In this document: positions 1 to 10,145 of the stretch, in pieces
Layout: every line of letters starts with the position of its first letter
How positions within the stretch are numbered: the stretch's first letter is position 1
DNA from: Deltaproteobacteria bacterium
GTDB taxonomy: Bacteria > UBA10199 > JACPAL01 > GCA-016699445
NCBI GenBank assembly: GCA_016699445.1
Contig: CP064976.1
Location: forward strand, 1,302,001-1,366,000
DNA length: 64,000 bases
Direction of reading: 5' to 3'
The notes under the pieces: model-generated
Told to the model about the DNA's origin: nothing
The model's input: the letters and a program-made list of their open reading frames with translations, nothing else
Databases searched by the model: none
Position numbers and translations under genes: made by a program

Positions 1-80
1 CCTACGCTTTGGAAGAAAAGAAAAAACTAAATAACTGATTTTTGACACAACCTTTTATCATTTAAAGCCGATAGGCTGAC

Positions 81-1022
81 ATGTTTATTTCAAAAACAGG
101 TTTTGTCGCATCTACCCATTTATTTCCTGAAACAGGATATGGGGTTCAACATTCAGATCCAGGACAACGTCATATCTGCAACATTACAGATGAGTTTAGA
201 TCTTTGATTGAGGGAGGATCTGGAAGTGTCCAATTGAAACAACATGCAGCTCTTCTAAGGAAAAATTTTTTGGAACCCGATAGACCCTATCTTTCTCAGG
301 TTTTAGAAATATTAAGCAGGTTTTCTTGGGTTGGTAGGGGGACACAAGAATTGCGTGAAGCTTTGGAGGTACTTGAATCTCGTGGGATGGGGAATATTCA
401 TGAAGTGAGAGCAGATCGAAAATTTTTCGGAAACTCTCATTATCCAGCAAGAAATGCTTCTCGATGGGTGCTCAATGATCAGATCCTAACGGTAAGGCTG
501 TTGTTGGCAATGTCAACAGCCGGCAGTCAACTGATTGAGAGGGTAGAAAATCTTATTCAAACGTTTGTGCCTATATTTTTTAAAACATTTCCTTTGTCGG
601 TTCGTGGAAAAAGATATCCTCAGTCGAATATAACGGGAACGGTTGTTTGTTGGGTTTCTCGCTCAAGAGATGAAGCTCTGGGAGAATCCACCACTCGTTC
701 GAGACGAGGCCCAGAATTATTAAGTAGAAGTTTATGGCAGTACCCCTTAACCGAATTTATCGGTGAAGAAAAAATTCAGCCTTACTTGGATGCGGCTAAT
801 GATAAACCTTTAGAGCAACGTCCTTACATTTGGCGGGATCTTTTTCAAAAAAACAATGTCGACGATGACAACCCTTTTCATCCTCTTTGTGATGTTGTGG
901 CCACTGGCTGTTATGTCGAGAGAATCGCATTAAGCACCCAAGATCCAGGCAAGGTTTACGCCAGAGTTTTTATTCCCAGCGTCCCTGAAGAGATATTAGG
1001 GAAAGTTAATTTCCAAACCTAG
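81..1022 (+). CDS. Hypothetical protein, 313 residues
   Basis: I do not recognise this protein. It has no signal peptide and no membrane segment, is rich in Arg and aromatic residues, and should be soluble and cytoplasmic. It stands alone: the next gene begins 126 bases downstream and the 80 bases upstream hold no complete gene. The ATG at 81 has only a weak Shine-Dalgarno (AGG near 73), so a later start is possible. The case for a real gene rests on its length and on the lack of a competing frame on either strand. No function can be proposed. Confidence 0.65.
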   Translation: MFISKTGFVASTHLFPETGYGVQHSDPGQRHICNITDEFRSLIEGGSGSVQLKQHAALLRKNFLEPDRPYLSQVLEILSRFSWVGRGTQELREALEVLESRGMGNIHEVRADRKFFGNSHYPARNASRWVLNDQILTVRLLLAMSTAGSQLIERVENLIQTFVPIFFKTFPLSVRGKRYPQSNITGTVVCWVSRSRDEALGESTTRSRRGPELLSRSLWQYPLTEFIGEEKIQPYLDAANDKPLEQRPYIWRDLFQKNNVDDDNPFHPLCDVVATGCYVERIALSTQDPGKVYARVFIPSVPEEILGKVNFQT

Positions 1023-1148
1023 AAGTCATGTTTCATGCAAAATTTAACGATAAACGTTTTTGTGATTTCGGATTCTCAATACAAAGATCACAAGGTAATT
1101 ACGGATGTTTTTCTAGACAAGTGATTTGTATTTATCAAGAGGCTCACC

Positions 1149-2038
1149 ATGCTCAAAATTAACGAAAAAGAATTGGTCGCTTTTGCTCTTCAGGGAAACA
1201 TCGTTCCGCCATTGTGTTTTGGGTGGGAGCTCACACGCGAAGGACAGAGTAAGATTTTTCCATCGGTGGGAGGGATCACCTATAATGTCAAAACAGGCGA
1301 TAACGTTTTTGCTTTTGAATCCGATCACGTCGAGCCGGGTGTGTCATCCATTGCTGGAAGTTTTTCAGACAAGCGCACCGCCAATCCCAATCTCAGTTAC
1401 AACGTTTACAGCTGCATCGGTAATGAAGCGACGCTCATCTCGGGTGCGGCCAAGGGAAAGAAAGGTGTCGTCACAGGACATCACGGTGGTGTGGAGCATG
1501 TGATTATTGATTTTGAAGATTCTGTTTTAAAAAAACTGACCTATGACGATAAAATTCTCATTCATGGTGTTGGCCAGGGAATGAAGCTCTTGGACTATCC
1601 TGAAATTACGGTGACAAGCTTAGCTCCAAGCTTGCTCAAGAAGATTCCTATTAAAGAAAAAGGGAAACATTTACAGATTCCCGTGGTGGCGATGGTGCCC
1701 GCCGAGCTGATGGGTTCGGGTTTGGGACACAACGATTCGTTTAAAGGGATTATGATATTCAAACCAGTGAACCTTCCGTCATCAAAAAATATGGATTAGA
1801 AAAACTGCGCTTCGGGGATTTCGTCGCCATCATTGATCATGAATCCACTTATGGTTGGTCGTATAAAAAAGGCGCTGTGTCGATCGCCGTTGTTGTTCAT
1901 GGCAATTCATTCTTGGCGGGACATGGACCCGGCGTGCAGACTCTTTTTACTTCACGTAAAGGTCTCATTGAGCCTGTGTTAAGCTCAGAAGCTAATCTTG
2001 GTCATTATTTAAAGATTGGTCGGTATCGTAAAAGTTAA
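1149..2038 (+). CDS. DUF4438-type protein, frameshifted in this sequence
   Basis: The frame opens at ATG 1149 behind AAGAGG and stops at 1799, but the same protein clearly resumes in another frame and ends at the TAA at 2036-2038. The break is at the GGG at 1746-1748. One extra G there restores a continuous protein of about 296 residues whose C-terminal part contains YGLEKLRFGDFVAI and AGHGPGVQTLFTS. I recognise the pattern as DUF4438, a family of unknown function, from memory only. The Gly- and His-rich segments (SGAAKGKKGVVTGHHGG near residue 100, GSGLGHNDS near 190) suggest a ligand- or metal-binding site, which is inference. It converges with the next gene and overlaps its stop by a few bases. 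Confidence 0.7.
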
Positions 2039-2627
2039 GAGGGTTTTTTAAAACGGCTCAAAAGAAAACTTCTTTTTTTAATCATCAAAGGCACAAGGCT
2101 TAAGCTCAATAGAAGTGCGCTCGATATGATCAGATGGATCATGACTTGATGGCGTGCTTCGGCTGTCCCGGAGATTAAAGAAGACGCAAAGTACGTGACG
2201 ATGGATATACTTGGAATGATTCCAATCGCCGTTCCCCAAACATAGCTCTTCCAATAAAATCTCTCCCTAAATAACGCGCTAATAAAAAATCAGCGATAGC
2301 GCCCAGCATGAGTCCGATATAATTGTAAATGATAGCTAATGGAAGAGTGTAGGTGGCGCCAATCAGTAATGTAAAAGGCGTTGCCGGAAGTGCCAGCAAA
2401 CCACCCAAAGCGGAGGCTGCAATAAGAGCCACCGGGGACCACCACGTGTCGCGGATGGCTTGAAAAATAGCGAGGAGTCTTTGATGTTCGAGGTATTCAC
2501 GGACAGGAGTTTTAAGATAAATAATTAAAACAAGGCTCATGAATGCCAGAATCAAAAAAGCTTTCATCACTAAAACTACATTTTGCTTTGTCTTTGAGCG
2601 TGTAGAATGCATAAGGGTCGGCACCAT
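2035..2627 (-). CDS. TVP38/TMEM64-type membrane protein, frameshifted
   Basis: This is a polytopic inner-membrane protein of the TVP38/TMEM64 (SNARE-associated, DedA-like) type. A first membrane segment (FLILAFMSLVLIIYL) is followed by the conserved-looking stretch ALPATPFTLLIGATYTLPLAII and then GAIADFLLARYLG. After that the open frame diverges and stops at 2175. In another frame the expected tail continues with YVWGTAIGIIPSISIVTYF and a final hydrophobic helix, ending at 2035. One extra base at the CCC at 2265-2267 (GGG in the coding strand) joins the halves. The start could be 2627, 2612 or 2567; none has a clear Shine-Dalgarno. Members are thought to act in lipid or small-molecule transport across the bilayer, but the substrate here is unknown. 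Confidence 0.72.
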
Positions 2628-2685
2628 AGGGTTTTTTATGGCCCAGATCTAGTTGTTTTGAATAGATGCCGAAAAAGGAAATTTT

Positions 2686-4518
2686 ATGAACACGATTCAA
2701 ATACCATCCAAAATTTTTATGAGTCTCTGTTTTCTCATCTCCGCTCTTTTGTTGTGGCTGGGGTGGGGGTCTCCTTTTGGGCCTGAAGTTGTGGCTTTGG
2801 AAGTGTTCGTCACCATTATTAGTCTTTTTGTTTTTGGAAGTACCAAATACCGTATTGATAAAAACGCTCTCACTTATGGAATGGGAAGTGTTATCTTGGC
2901 GACATTTTGGCCTCAGTGGTGGCCACAATCCTCACTCAAATCCAACCTATCAAGCCAGGGCGGAAGTGCTTTGTGGGATTTTATCCAGCATCACCTTTTG
3001 ACACTTCATGGCCTCAATGAACTTTTTCATGCAGATACAATGCTTTTTATCTTAGGCCTCACTTTTTTTGTGGCTGTGATTGTTCAAACCCGACTTCTCG
3101 AAAGTATCAGCTTTGTGATCTTGAAGAAAAACAAGGGTCTTATTTTACCAACCATTGCGTTGATTACGGGAATTGTTTCGATCGCATCAGGAATTTTGGA
3201 TGGGGTATCGATGATCGGCATCATGATTCGAGTTTTGGTCATGCTGTTATTTTTGGCGCGAACGGATAAAGAAAATATTGTTTATATCGTCATGGTCTCC
3301 ACTATTGTAACGACAGTCTGTGGAATGTGGATGGCTTATGGGGAGCCACCCAATCTTATTATGAAGTCCAATCTTCACCCCCACCTCAATGATGCTTTTT
3401 TCCTTCGCTATTGTCTTCCTGTCGCTGTCGGGGCTTACATCCTTGTTTATTTTAATATCCGTAAACGCCTAAAAAATGAAAAAGTAGATTTAAAAAATAT
3501 GGATATTCTGGACGTCTATACCGCAGATGTCAGATTTTTGCAGGCCTTGCGTCATGGAGAAGTATTGATAGCCACAGAATGTGCTGATTTTTTTAAAGAA
3601 AAGTTGGGCGAAGCTTATTCTCGAGTGGAGGCTCATCTCCATGCGGGAATTCCTTTTGGTACAGCCTTGCTTCGTGAGGATGTTCCTGAGGTTTTAAGAC
3701 ATGAAATACTGGGACATTTTGTTTCAGAGGAGCTGGCAGAAGCTCTGGACGATCACTATGTCCTGATGGAACTTCATAAAAATGAGTCCTTTGAAGAACA
3801 TGAAAAAAACAGAGCTTTAGATGCTGCAGAGATAAATATCAGAAAAGCTCTGGAAGAAACTCAAATTAAAAGAAAAAAAGCCCAAAAAATAGGAGCCTTG
3901 GCCTTTTTACCTTTTTTAGCGGGGTTAGTAAGCCATGCGATTAATCATGACATTCCACTTTTTGTATCTTCTTTCGCCGGATTTTCCGCCGCTATTTTAG
4001 GGGTACTCCCTTATGAAAAATTAAAAAAACTTTCTTTTAAAGAAGGTAAGCATGAATATCAGGAATATCTTTTCCTTTTTCCTCTCTTCTTATCAATTAC
4101 ACTACTTCAAAAGACGGGATTTTTTGCACAACTTTCGACCCTTTTGCATGCGGGGATAGAATCTCTGGGCCATGCTCATATGGCCTATCTTCAATTTGTG
4201 GGAGCGACTTTTTTATCCGCAGTCCTCGACAATAATGTTGTGGCTGATTTTGCTGGAAGAGCTATCTATGGTTTGGAAATTACGGTGATTCACCTTTTTG
4301 CCATGGCACAGATAGCGGGCTATGCTGCAGGTGGATGTTGGACTCATATTGGTTCGGCCCAATCAGTAGTCTCTTATGCTTTTATCACCAGAGAAGTAGA
4401 TCCTCATTATACACCTTTTCAATGGATCAAGGCCATGACACCTCTGATTTTGGAAATTTTTATATTAATGACTGTGGTGGTTTATGGAGAAGCCCTACTT
4501 TTAAAATATTTAGGATAA
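2686..4518 (+). CDS. Putative Na+/H+ antiporter, NhaD/ArsB-like
   Basis: This 610-residue membrane protein belongs to the ion-transporter superfamily that includes NhaD and ArsB. It has roughly ten or more hydrophobic segments in two halves. The first half contains the re-entrant-type motif GEPPNLIMKSN near residue 218, and the second contains the mirrored motif FLSAVLDNNVVADFAGRA near residue 508. Between the halves lies a charged, mostly helical insert (residues about 260-400), predicted to be cytoplasmic and unusual in length for NhaD. The start at 2686 has a good ribosome site (AAGGA). Sodium-proton exchange is the likely role, but arsenite or dicarboxylate transport by the same fold cannot be excluded. 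A nhaR-type regulator lies far away at 41.6-42.5 kb. Confidence 0.75.
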   Translation: MNTIQIPSKIFMSLCFLISALLLWLGWGSPFGPEVVALEVFVTIISLFVFGSTKYRIDKNALTYGMGSVILATFWPQWWPQSSLKSNLSSQGGSALWDFIQHHLLTLHGLNELFHADTMLFILGLTFFVAVIVQTRLLESISFVILKKNKGLILPTIALITGIVSIASGILDGVSMIGIMIRVLVMLLFLARTDKENIVYIVMVSTIVTTVCGMWMAYGEPPNLIMKSNLHPHLNDAFFLRYCLPVAVGAYILVYFNIRKRLKNEKVDLKNMDILDVYTADVRFLQALRHGEVLIATECADFFKEKLGEAYSRVEAHLHAGIPFGTALLREDVPEVLRHEILGHFVSEELAEALDDHYVLMELHKNESFEEHEKNRALDAAEINIRKALEETQIKRKKAQKIGALAFLPFLAGLVSHAINHDIPLFVSSFAGFSAAILGVLPYEKLKKLSFKEGKHEYQEYLFLFPLFLSITLLQKTGFFAQLSTLLHAGIESLGHAHMAYLQFVGATFLSAVLDNNVVADFAGRAIYGLEITVIHLFAMAQIAGYAAGGCWTHIGSAQSVVSYAFITREVDPHYTPFQWIKAMTPLILEIFILMTVVVYGEALLLKYLG

Positions 4519-4528
4519 ATAATATTTT

Positions 4529-6324
4529 CTAAAAAACTTCCTGCCACGAAGGGCTTATGGAAAAGGCAGCATTAATAAGTCCAACATGCGAATAAGCTTG
4601 TGGGAAGTTGCCCAATTGTTTTTTAGCCGTGGGATCAAAATGCTCCGCCAGCAGGCCCAATTGATTTGAAGCGGATAAGGCTCTCCGAAAGATTTTTTCG
4701 GCCTCTTTAGGGCGATTGAGAGAGGCAAAAGCTTGAGCCATCCAAAAAGAACAAATTAAAAAAGCAGACTGGGGAACACCAAAGTCGTCTTCCATGCGGT
4801 ATCGATAATAAAATCCTCGCGCCCCCGGAAGGGAAAGTGCTTTTGGATATGCCGTATTGTTGCTAAGTTAATTTCTTTATTCGGATATTTTAGGATAGTG
4901 GCCAAAGATAGAGACGCATCAACTCTTAAATCATTGGTGGTATTACGCATTACGCCATTTTGGACAGAGGAGCTGATTACCTTCAGGACACGCTCGCACT
5001 CTCGGCCCAAATCGACTTTCAATACAGATCCGAAAAATCCCATTTTTTGGAGATACAATAAGCGATCCAATCCAGCCCAAGACATTACCTGGGTAAACGT
5101 ATGAGGATGCATAGAATTCCGAAGCTCCCAAGGACCGGCGTCCGCTCTTCCGATAGTAGAAACACATAAGGATGCGATGTGGCTGAGGAGTTTTTCGTGT
5201 TCTGGGGTACGAAGATTAGAAAATCGGTTATCGAGATAAATAGGTGATAATGTAAGAATCATTTCTCCATAAACGTCGTTTTGGATATGCTCTGCGGCTT
5301 GATTGTAGCTACGGACGGGCCGGCTTCCTGCGTATCCCTCCCAATGGCCATGAAGCTGCTCCGGCAAAGGAAGCTCATGGCTTAAAGTATATACTGGAGC
5401 AAGGCGGGTTTGAGAGGCTTTCTGTTCAGCGATGTTGAGTAGAAAATGGAGGAATTTTTCCATCTCTTCAAAGTGCCCCAGATGGTAGAAGGCCGATAAG
5501 ACGAAGTATGAGTCACGCAACCAGCAATAACGATAATCCCAATTCCTTACCTGTCCAATTTCTTCCGGCAAGCTCGTCGTGAGAGCGGCGAGGATTGCTC
5601 CCGTGTCTTCGTAACAATGAAGCTTGAGGGCCAATGCCGAGCGGATGACCTCTTCCTGGAAAAGAGGCGTGATCGAGCAATGTTTTACCCAACGTTGCCA
5701 CCATTGGATGGTTTTTTGAAGTTGAGCTTCACAGGCTTCTTGTAAATCCTCTTCAAGGATATCTCCCCAAGAAAGATAAAAATAAGCTTTTTCTTGGAGT
5801 TGAAAGGATCGATTTTCTGAGAGGTAGGTGAGAGGAATATTGGTGGTCAGTCTTAAATTTTGGTTGCGGATGGGAAAGTCTAAGTGGCTATTCCCCCGAA
5901 TGACGGGTGCTTTTTGTTTGCTCCATCCCATGATAGGGTCGCAACGGACATGGATATTGGGATTTCCCGCCACTCTTTCTACGATACGGATGATGACTGC
6001 AGGACGGAAGATATGGCTATGCTGCTCGAAGCGAGGACAGAAATCGGTGACGCGTATAGCATCGTGCTCTCGGAAAATTTCGGTTGTCAGCACATTGGTA
6101 TTTTTAATATAGCGTTGATGGCATTTAAAGTTTTCATAGCAATTTTCCTCAGCATCCTTGCCTAGGAAAATAGAAAAAGACCCTGCATCGGGGTCCAGTA
6201 TTTGGCTAAAAACAGGCTCGCTATCGGGATTGGGTAGACAAAGCCAATTTAGGCTTGCGTGGGATTGTAGGCCTTCCACTAAGGCTGAAATTTGACAATT
6301 TCCGATGAGTCCGAAAGGATACAT
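4529..6324 (-). CDS. GH15 family glucoamylase/trehalase, frameshifted
   Basis: This is a cytoplasmic glycoside hydrolase family 15 enzyme, which inverts and hydrolyses alpha-glucosidic bonds in maltodextrins or trehalose. The hallmark RNWDYRYCWLRDS lies near the middle of the chain, followed by an alpha/alpha-toroid with repeated Trp-rich helices. The N-terminal part (MYPFGLIGNCQISALV) matches the beta-sandwich start of the family. The frame stops early at 4756. One extra C in the C5 run at 4822-4826 joins it to the missing tail (YRMEDDFGVPQSAFLICSFW), which ends at 4529. The ATG at 6324 is chosen because GGAG precedes it; 6336 is an alternative. Sitting next to otsA and otsB, it may be a trehalase, but family membership alone does not separate trehalase from glucoamylase. 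Confidence 0.85.
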
Positions 6325-6334
6325 AGGCCACTCC

Positions 6335-8608
6335 ATGAAATATATTCTTCGCTTCCTCTTGCCTTTGATGTTCGTGATGACCATTTTTGGTTTCACGATG
6401 GTGCCGGTTGTGGAGGCTCTACTCCAAAAATGGTTTCTCCGTGACATCGAAATCCGGTCGCAACTCATTGCAAGCACGATTCAAGAACCTCTTTCAAGTC
6501 AGATTTTATCAAAATCCGAAACGAAGATCGCTACTCTCTTTAATCAGCTGATTCAGGATGAACGTCTTTATGCCGTCGGTTTCTGCGATTTTATGGGAAA
6601 ATTGGTCTATAAGACGGCGACGTTTCCTCAGGTGGTAAAATGTCGCTCTGAAGAGTTTTTAAGTTCGGAAATAGATTCTCAGAGTGTTCGAGAACCAGTG
6701 AGATCATTGAATATTTCTTTTCATCTTGTAAAGACACCTGAACTTAAGTTGGGGGAATTGATTCTCATCCATGACGTGGGATTTCTTGAGAAGCGGAGTG
6801 CTGATTCAAAAAGGTATGTTTTTTACTTTTTTGCGGGTCTGACAGCTGTCATCTCTTTAGTCACTGTCTTTATTGCCCAATTGAGCCGGCGGGGATGGGT
6901 TGAGGGCATGAGATCTTTTTTAAAAGGAGAGGGGCTATTTACACCTCTCTCACAGATTCAAGAAAAGGAACTTGTTCCCTTGGCTAAGGATTTACGCGAA
7001 CTTATTCGAGATCTACAAACGGAAGTTACATTATCGGACGAACCACGAACTCGCTGGACGGCCCAGACGCTGAAGAAGGCTTTGCAGCAAGAACTATCAG
7101 GCGAAGAGATTTTAGTGGTTTCAAACCGAGAGCCTTACATTCATTTTAAAAATACAGGGTCGATCAGCGTGGAGATACCGGCGAGTGGCTTGGTGACGGC
7201 ATTGGAGCCAGTCATGCGCGCCTGTTCGGGAACGTGGATCGCCCATGGAAGTGGTGATGCCGACCGCGAGGTAGTGGATCAAAAAGATCATATTGCTGTT
7301 CCTCCTGAGAATCCTCGGTATCAGCTGAGGCGACTTTGGCTATCCGGGGAGGAAGAACGGGGCTATTATGAAGGTTTTTCTAACGAAGGGCTTTGGCCTT
7401 TATGTCACATCGCCCATGTTCGTCCTGTGTTTCGTTCATCGGATTGGGATCTTTATGTGAGGGTGAATCAAAAGTTTGCAGATGCGGTTATTGAAGAAGC
7501 AAAAACACGGGATCCTGTCGTTCTTGTGCAGGACTATCATCTTGCTTTAGTGCCAAAAATGGTTCGCGAAAAACTTCCTAGAGCCACAATTCTTACTTTT
7601 TGGCATATCCCTTGGCCTAACCAAGAAGTCTTCGGCATTTGTCCTTGGCGAGTAGAAATTTTGGAAGGACTTTTGGGAAGTAGTATTATTGGGTTTCATA
7701 CACGTTTTCACAGTCAAAATTTTATTGATGCGGTCGATCGTTATCTAGAAGCGCGGATAGAAAGGGAGACCTCAACTATTTCGTATGGTCAAAAGACAAC
7801 AGCTGTTAGATCGTATCCTATCTCTATTGATTTGGAGAGAGAATTATCACCAACTTCCATTGCTCAATGCCTTGATAACGTTAAGTCACGACACCAGATG
7901 GCTGCTGCTGTAAAAATCGGATTAGGAGTAGACCGATTGGACTATACTAAAGGAATTCTGGAACGCTTGAGTGCCGTCGAAAGGCTTTTTGAACTTTATC
8001 CACAATGGATCGAAAAATTCAGTTTCATACAAATAGCTTCCCCTTCGCGGAGTATGTTGGAAAGTTATCAACAGTTTGAGACGCAAGTGAGGCAAATGTG
8101 TCAACGCATTAATGATCGCTATGGAAAAAACGGTTACCGCCCTATTCACTTATTGATAGAGCATCACCCCTCGGAAAGCCTAAACGAATACTACCGTGCT
8201 GCAGATGTCTGCGTTGTTACGAGTCTCCATGATGGGATGAACTTAGTGGCCAAGGAGTATGTTGCATCCCGGGATGATGAACAAGGGGTTTTGATCTTAA
8301 GCCAATTTACGGGAGCCTCCCGGGAACTTTTAGAATCTTTGATCGTTAATCCCTACAATATTGATCAATGCGCAGAGGCCTTGAATGCGGCATTAAGCCT
8401 TTCGAGTCCTGAACAGAGGACGCGTATGAGAACGATGCGGACTCTGTTACAAAAATTCAATATCTACCGGTGGGCCGGTCACATGCTGACAGACGCTGCG
8501 AGTATGCGGAAAAAAAATGGATGCACTCTAACGCACGAAGTATTTGCTGGGCCTTCGATTTTGACGGAACTCTCTCTCCTCTCGAAAAACTGCCTCACCA
8601 AGCCCTAA
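6335..8608 (+). CDS. otsA: Membrane-anchored trehalose-6-phosphate synthase (GT20)
   Basis: The C-terminal two thirds is a GT20 synthase making trehalose 6-phosphate from a nucleotide-glucose donor and glucose 6-phosphate. Visible motifs are VVSNREPY (about residue 257), VQDYHLALVP (397), GVDRLDYTKGI (531) and DGMNLVAKEY (633). The first 240 or so residues are not part of ordinary OtsA: a membrane segment (FLLPLMFVMTIFGF), an extracytoplasmic stretch of about 130 residues, a second segment (FFAGLTAVISLVTVFIA) and a short linker resembling a HAMP region. That layout is sensor-like. I take ATG 6335 as start because it lies directly before the first membrane helix; 6305 is in frame upstream. The extreme C-terminus overlaps otsB by 88 bases. 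Removing one A from the A8 run before 8519 would end it at about 8531 instead. Confidence 0.88.
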   Translation: MKYILRFLLPLMFVMTIFGFTMVPVVEALLQKWFLRDIEIRSQLIASTIQEPLSSQILSKSETKIATLFNQLIQDERLYAVGFCDFMGKLVYKTATFPQVVKCRSEEFLSSEIDSQSVREPVRSLNISFHLVKTPELKLGELILIHDVGFLEKRSADSKRYVFYFFAGLTAVISLVTVFIAQLSRRGWVEGMRSFLKGEGLFTPLSQIQEKELVPLAKDLRELIRDLQTEVTLSDEPRTRWTAQTLKKALQQELSGEEILVVSNREPYIHFKNTGSISVEIPASGLVTALEPVMRACSGTWIAHGSGDADREVVDQKDHIAVPPENPRYQLRRLWLSGEEERGYYEGFSNEGLWPLCHIAHVRPVFRSSDWDLYVRVNQKFADAVIEEAKTRDPVVLVQDYHLALVPKMVREKLPRATILTFWHIPWPNQEVFGICPWRVEILEGLLGSSIIGFHTRFHSQNFIDAVDRYLEARIERETSTISYGQKTTAVRSYPISIDLERELSPTSIAQCLDNVKSRHQMAAAVKIGLGVDRLDYTKGILERLSAVERLFELYPQWIEKFSFIQIASPSRSMLESYQQFETQVRQMCQRINDRYGKNGYRPIHLLIEHHPSESLNEYYRAADVCVVTSLHDGMNLVAKEYVASRDDEQGVLILSQFTGASRELLESLIVNPYNIDQCAEALNAALSLSSPEQRTRMRTMRTLLQKFNIYRWAGHMLTDAASMRKKNGCTLTHEVFAGPSILTELSLLSKNCLTKP

Positions 8609-9249
8609 TGACGGATCAAACCCGTAGCTTATTGAAAGACCTTTCTCTTTTGGCCCCTGTCATCATCCTTTCGGGAAGAGGACTATTGGATCTGAAGAAA
8701 AAAATAGGCTTAAACCGGTCTATTTTAGTGGGGAATCATGGCTTGGAAATTTCTTCGGCATGGATAAAAGCTTTAAAAGCTCAAAATGAATGTAGGGGCT
8801 GGAAACGGGCATTAATGAGTGCACTCCAGAAAGAGTTGTTTTTGAATAAAATTTTTTTAGAAGACAAAAAATACTCCCTGTCCGTTCATTTTTTGGAGCC
8901 TCTTACCTCTAGGGAAAAGCTTCGTCTCCGGTCTATTTTTTCCTGGCTTCATCCGGAGCCTAAAATGATATCGGGCAAAAATGTGATGAACCTAATTTCC
9001 AAATCATCTTTGAATAAGGGCCAAGCCTTAAATTTTTTAATGGATCAACATGGGTATCGTAAATCATTTTTTGTTGGTGACGATGTCACAGATGAAGATG
9101 TATTTCGCATAAAAAACAATTCAATTTTTTCAGTGAGAGTGGGTTATTCAAAGAATTCCCATGCAAGATATTTTTTAAGGTCTCAAAATGAAGTAGATAG
9201 ACTGCTCAGTGATATACAAAATTTTCTATTAAAGCTTCAGGCTACTTAG
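8521..9249 (+). CDS. otsB: Trehalose-6-phosphate phosphatase
   Basis: OtsB dephosphorylates trehalose 6-phosphate to trehalose, completing the pathway begun by the upstream gene. It is a HAD-superfamily hydrolase. The nucleophile motif DFDGTLSP lies at the N-terminus, a later motif is VIILSGRG, and FVGDDVTDEDVF carries the acidic magnesium-binding residues. The length of about 242 residues is normal. I place the start at ATG 8521, inside the end of otsA, because it lies only ten or so residues before DFDGT. The two genes are in one operon. The gene ends inside the stop region of sseA, which converges from the other strand. Confidence 0.9.
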   Translation: MHSNARSICWAFDFDGTLSPLEKLPHQALMTDQTRSLLKDLSLLAPVIILSGRGLLDLKKKIGLNRSILVGNHGLEISSAWIKALKAQNECRGWKRALMSALQKELFLNKIFLEDKKYSLSVHFLEPLTSREKLRLRSIFSWLHPEPKMISGKNVMNLISKSSLNKGQALNFLMDQHGYRKSFFVGDDVTDEDVFRIKNNSIFSVRVGYSKNSHARYFLRSQNEVDRLLSDIQNFLLKLQAT

Positions 9250-10081
9250 CCAAGGGTTTTTGAGAATCCTTGGACCATTCACTCCAGCTTCCCTCGTACA
9301 ATTTGGAATTAAAGCCGGCAAGTTTAAGAGCGAATACATTCGTGCAGGCGGTGATTCCAGAACCACAATAGGAAATCACGGTTTTATCTTTACTCACTCC
9401 TAATTCCTGAAACAGAGCTTTGAGTTTAGCCGGTGGAAGAAATTTTCCCGTTGCAGGATCCAGGCATAATTTGAAGAAAAAATTCTCTGCTCCTGGAATA
9501 TGACCCGCTCGAGCGTCGATAGGCTCGACTTCGCCGCGATAACGTTCCGGTGCACGCGCATCAATGACGACCACATCAGGCTCCGTGCGGAAGGTATCCA
9601 TACCTTCCATGTCAACGGTCATCACATGCTTGGCGCGTGCAAAGAATTTTTGGGAAATATACCGACGCATTTCGCGCTCCGTTGCCCGGCCTTCTTTGGT
9701 CCATAAATTCCAACCTCCATCCAAAACAGAAACATTATCATGTCCAAAAAACTTCATGAGCCACCAAAGTCGCGCTGCGGGAGCTCCTTGCCCGTCATCA
9801 TAAGCCACCACATGATGCTCGCGAGCAATTCCCATTTCGGAAAGTATATTTTCAAAATCTCTTTTGTTGGGAATCGGGTGACGGCCAGGGCCTTCTTTAC
9901 CGGAAAGATGATCATCAACATCCAGATGAAGAGCTCCAGTAATATGACCTTCTTCGTAGAGACGATGACCTTCGCCCGGTTGTCCTAAAACCCAACGACA
10001 ATCCACAATACGCAAATAATGATCGCCCATTTGCTGTTGAAGCCAATCAGTTGAAACGAGATCTTGATGTGTTTGAGCCAT
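9242..10081 (-). CDS. sseA: 3-mercaptopyruvate/thiosulfate sulfurtransferase
   Basis: This is a two-domain rhodanese of 279 residues. The N-terminal domain (VSTDWLQQQMGD, then HLDVDDHLS) is the inactive structural half. The C-terminal domain carries the catalytic loop CGSGITA near residue 240, where the Cys takes the sulfane sulfur; this loop type favours mercaptopyruvate over thiosulfate. There is no signal peptide, so it acts in the cytoplasm. It follows the UbiD gene on the same strand after 64 bases and has a good Shine-Dalgarno (AAGGA) before ATG 10081. Confidence 0.9.
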   Translation of the reverse strand: MAQTHQDLVSTDWLQQQMGDHYLRIVDCRWVLGQPGEGHRLYEEGHITGALHLDVDDHLSGKEGPGRHPIPNKRDFENILSEMGIAREHHVVAYDDGQGAPAARLWWLMKFFGHDNVSVLDGGWNLWTKEGRATEREMRRYISQKFFARAKHVMTVDMEGMDTFRTEPDVVVIDARAPERYRGEVEPIDARAGHIPGAENFFFKLCLDPATGKFLPPAKLKALFQELGVSKDKTVISYCGSGITACTNVFALKLAGFNSKLYEGSWSEWSKDSQKPLAK

Positions 10082-10145
10082 AATCAGTCCTTATTGAACG
10101 AGGTATTTGGCTTACGTATTGCTTAAGTACGTGTGTCGGGCAACT

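Noticed and set aside
1..37. A short reading tail that could be the end of an upstream gene
   Set aside because: It has only about ten codons, and two frames are equally possible, so no gene can be supported.
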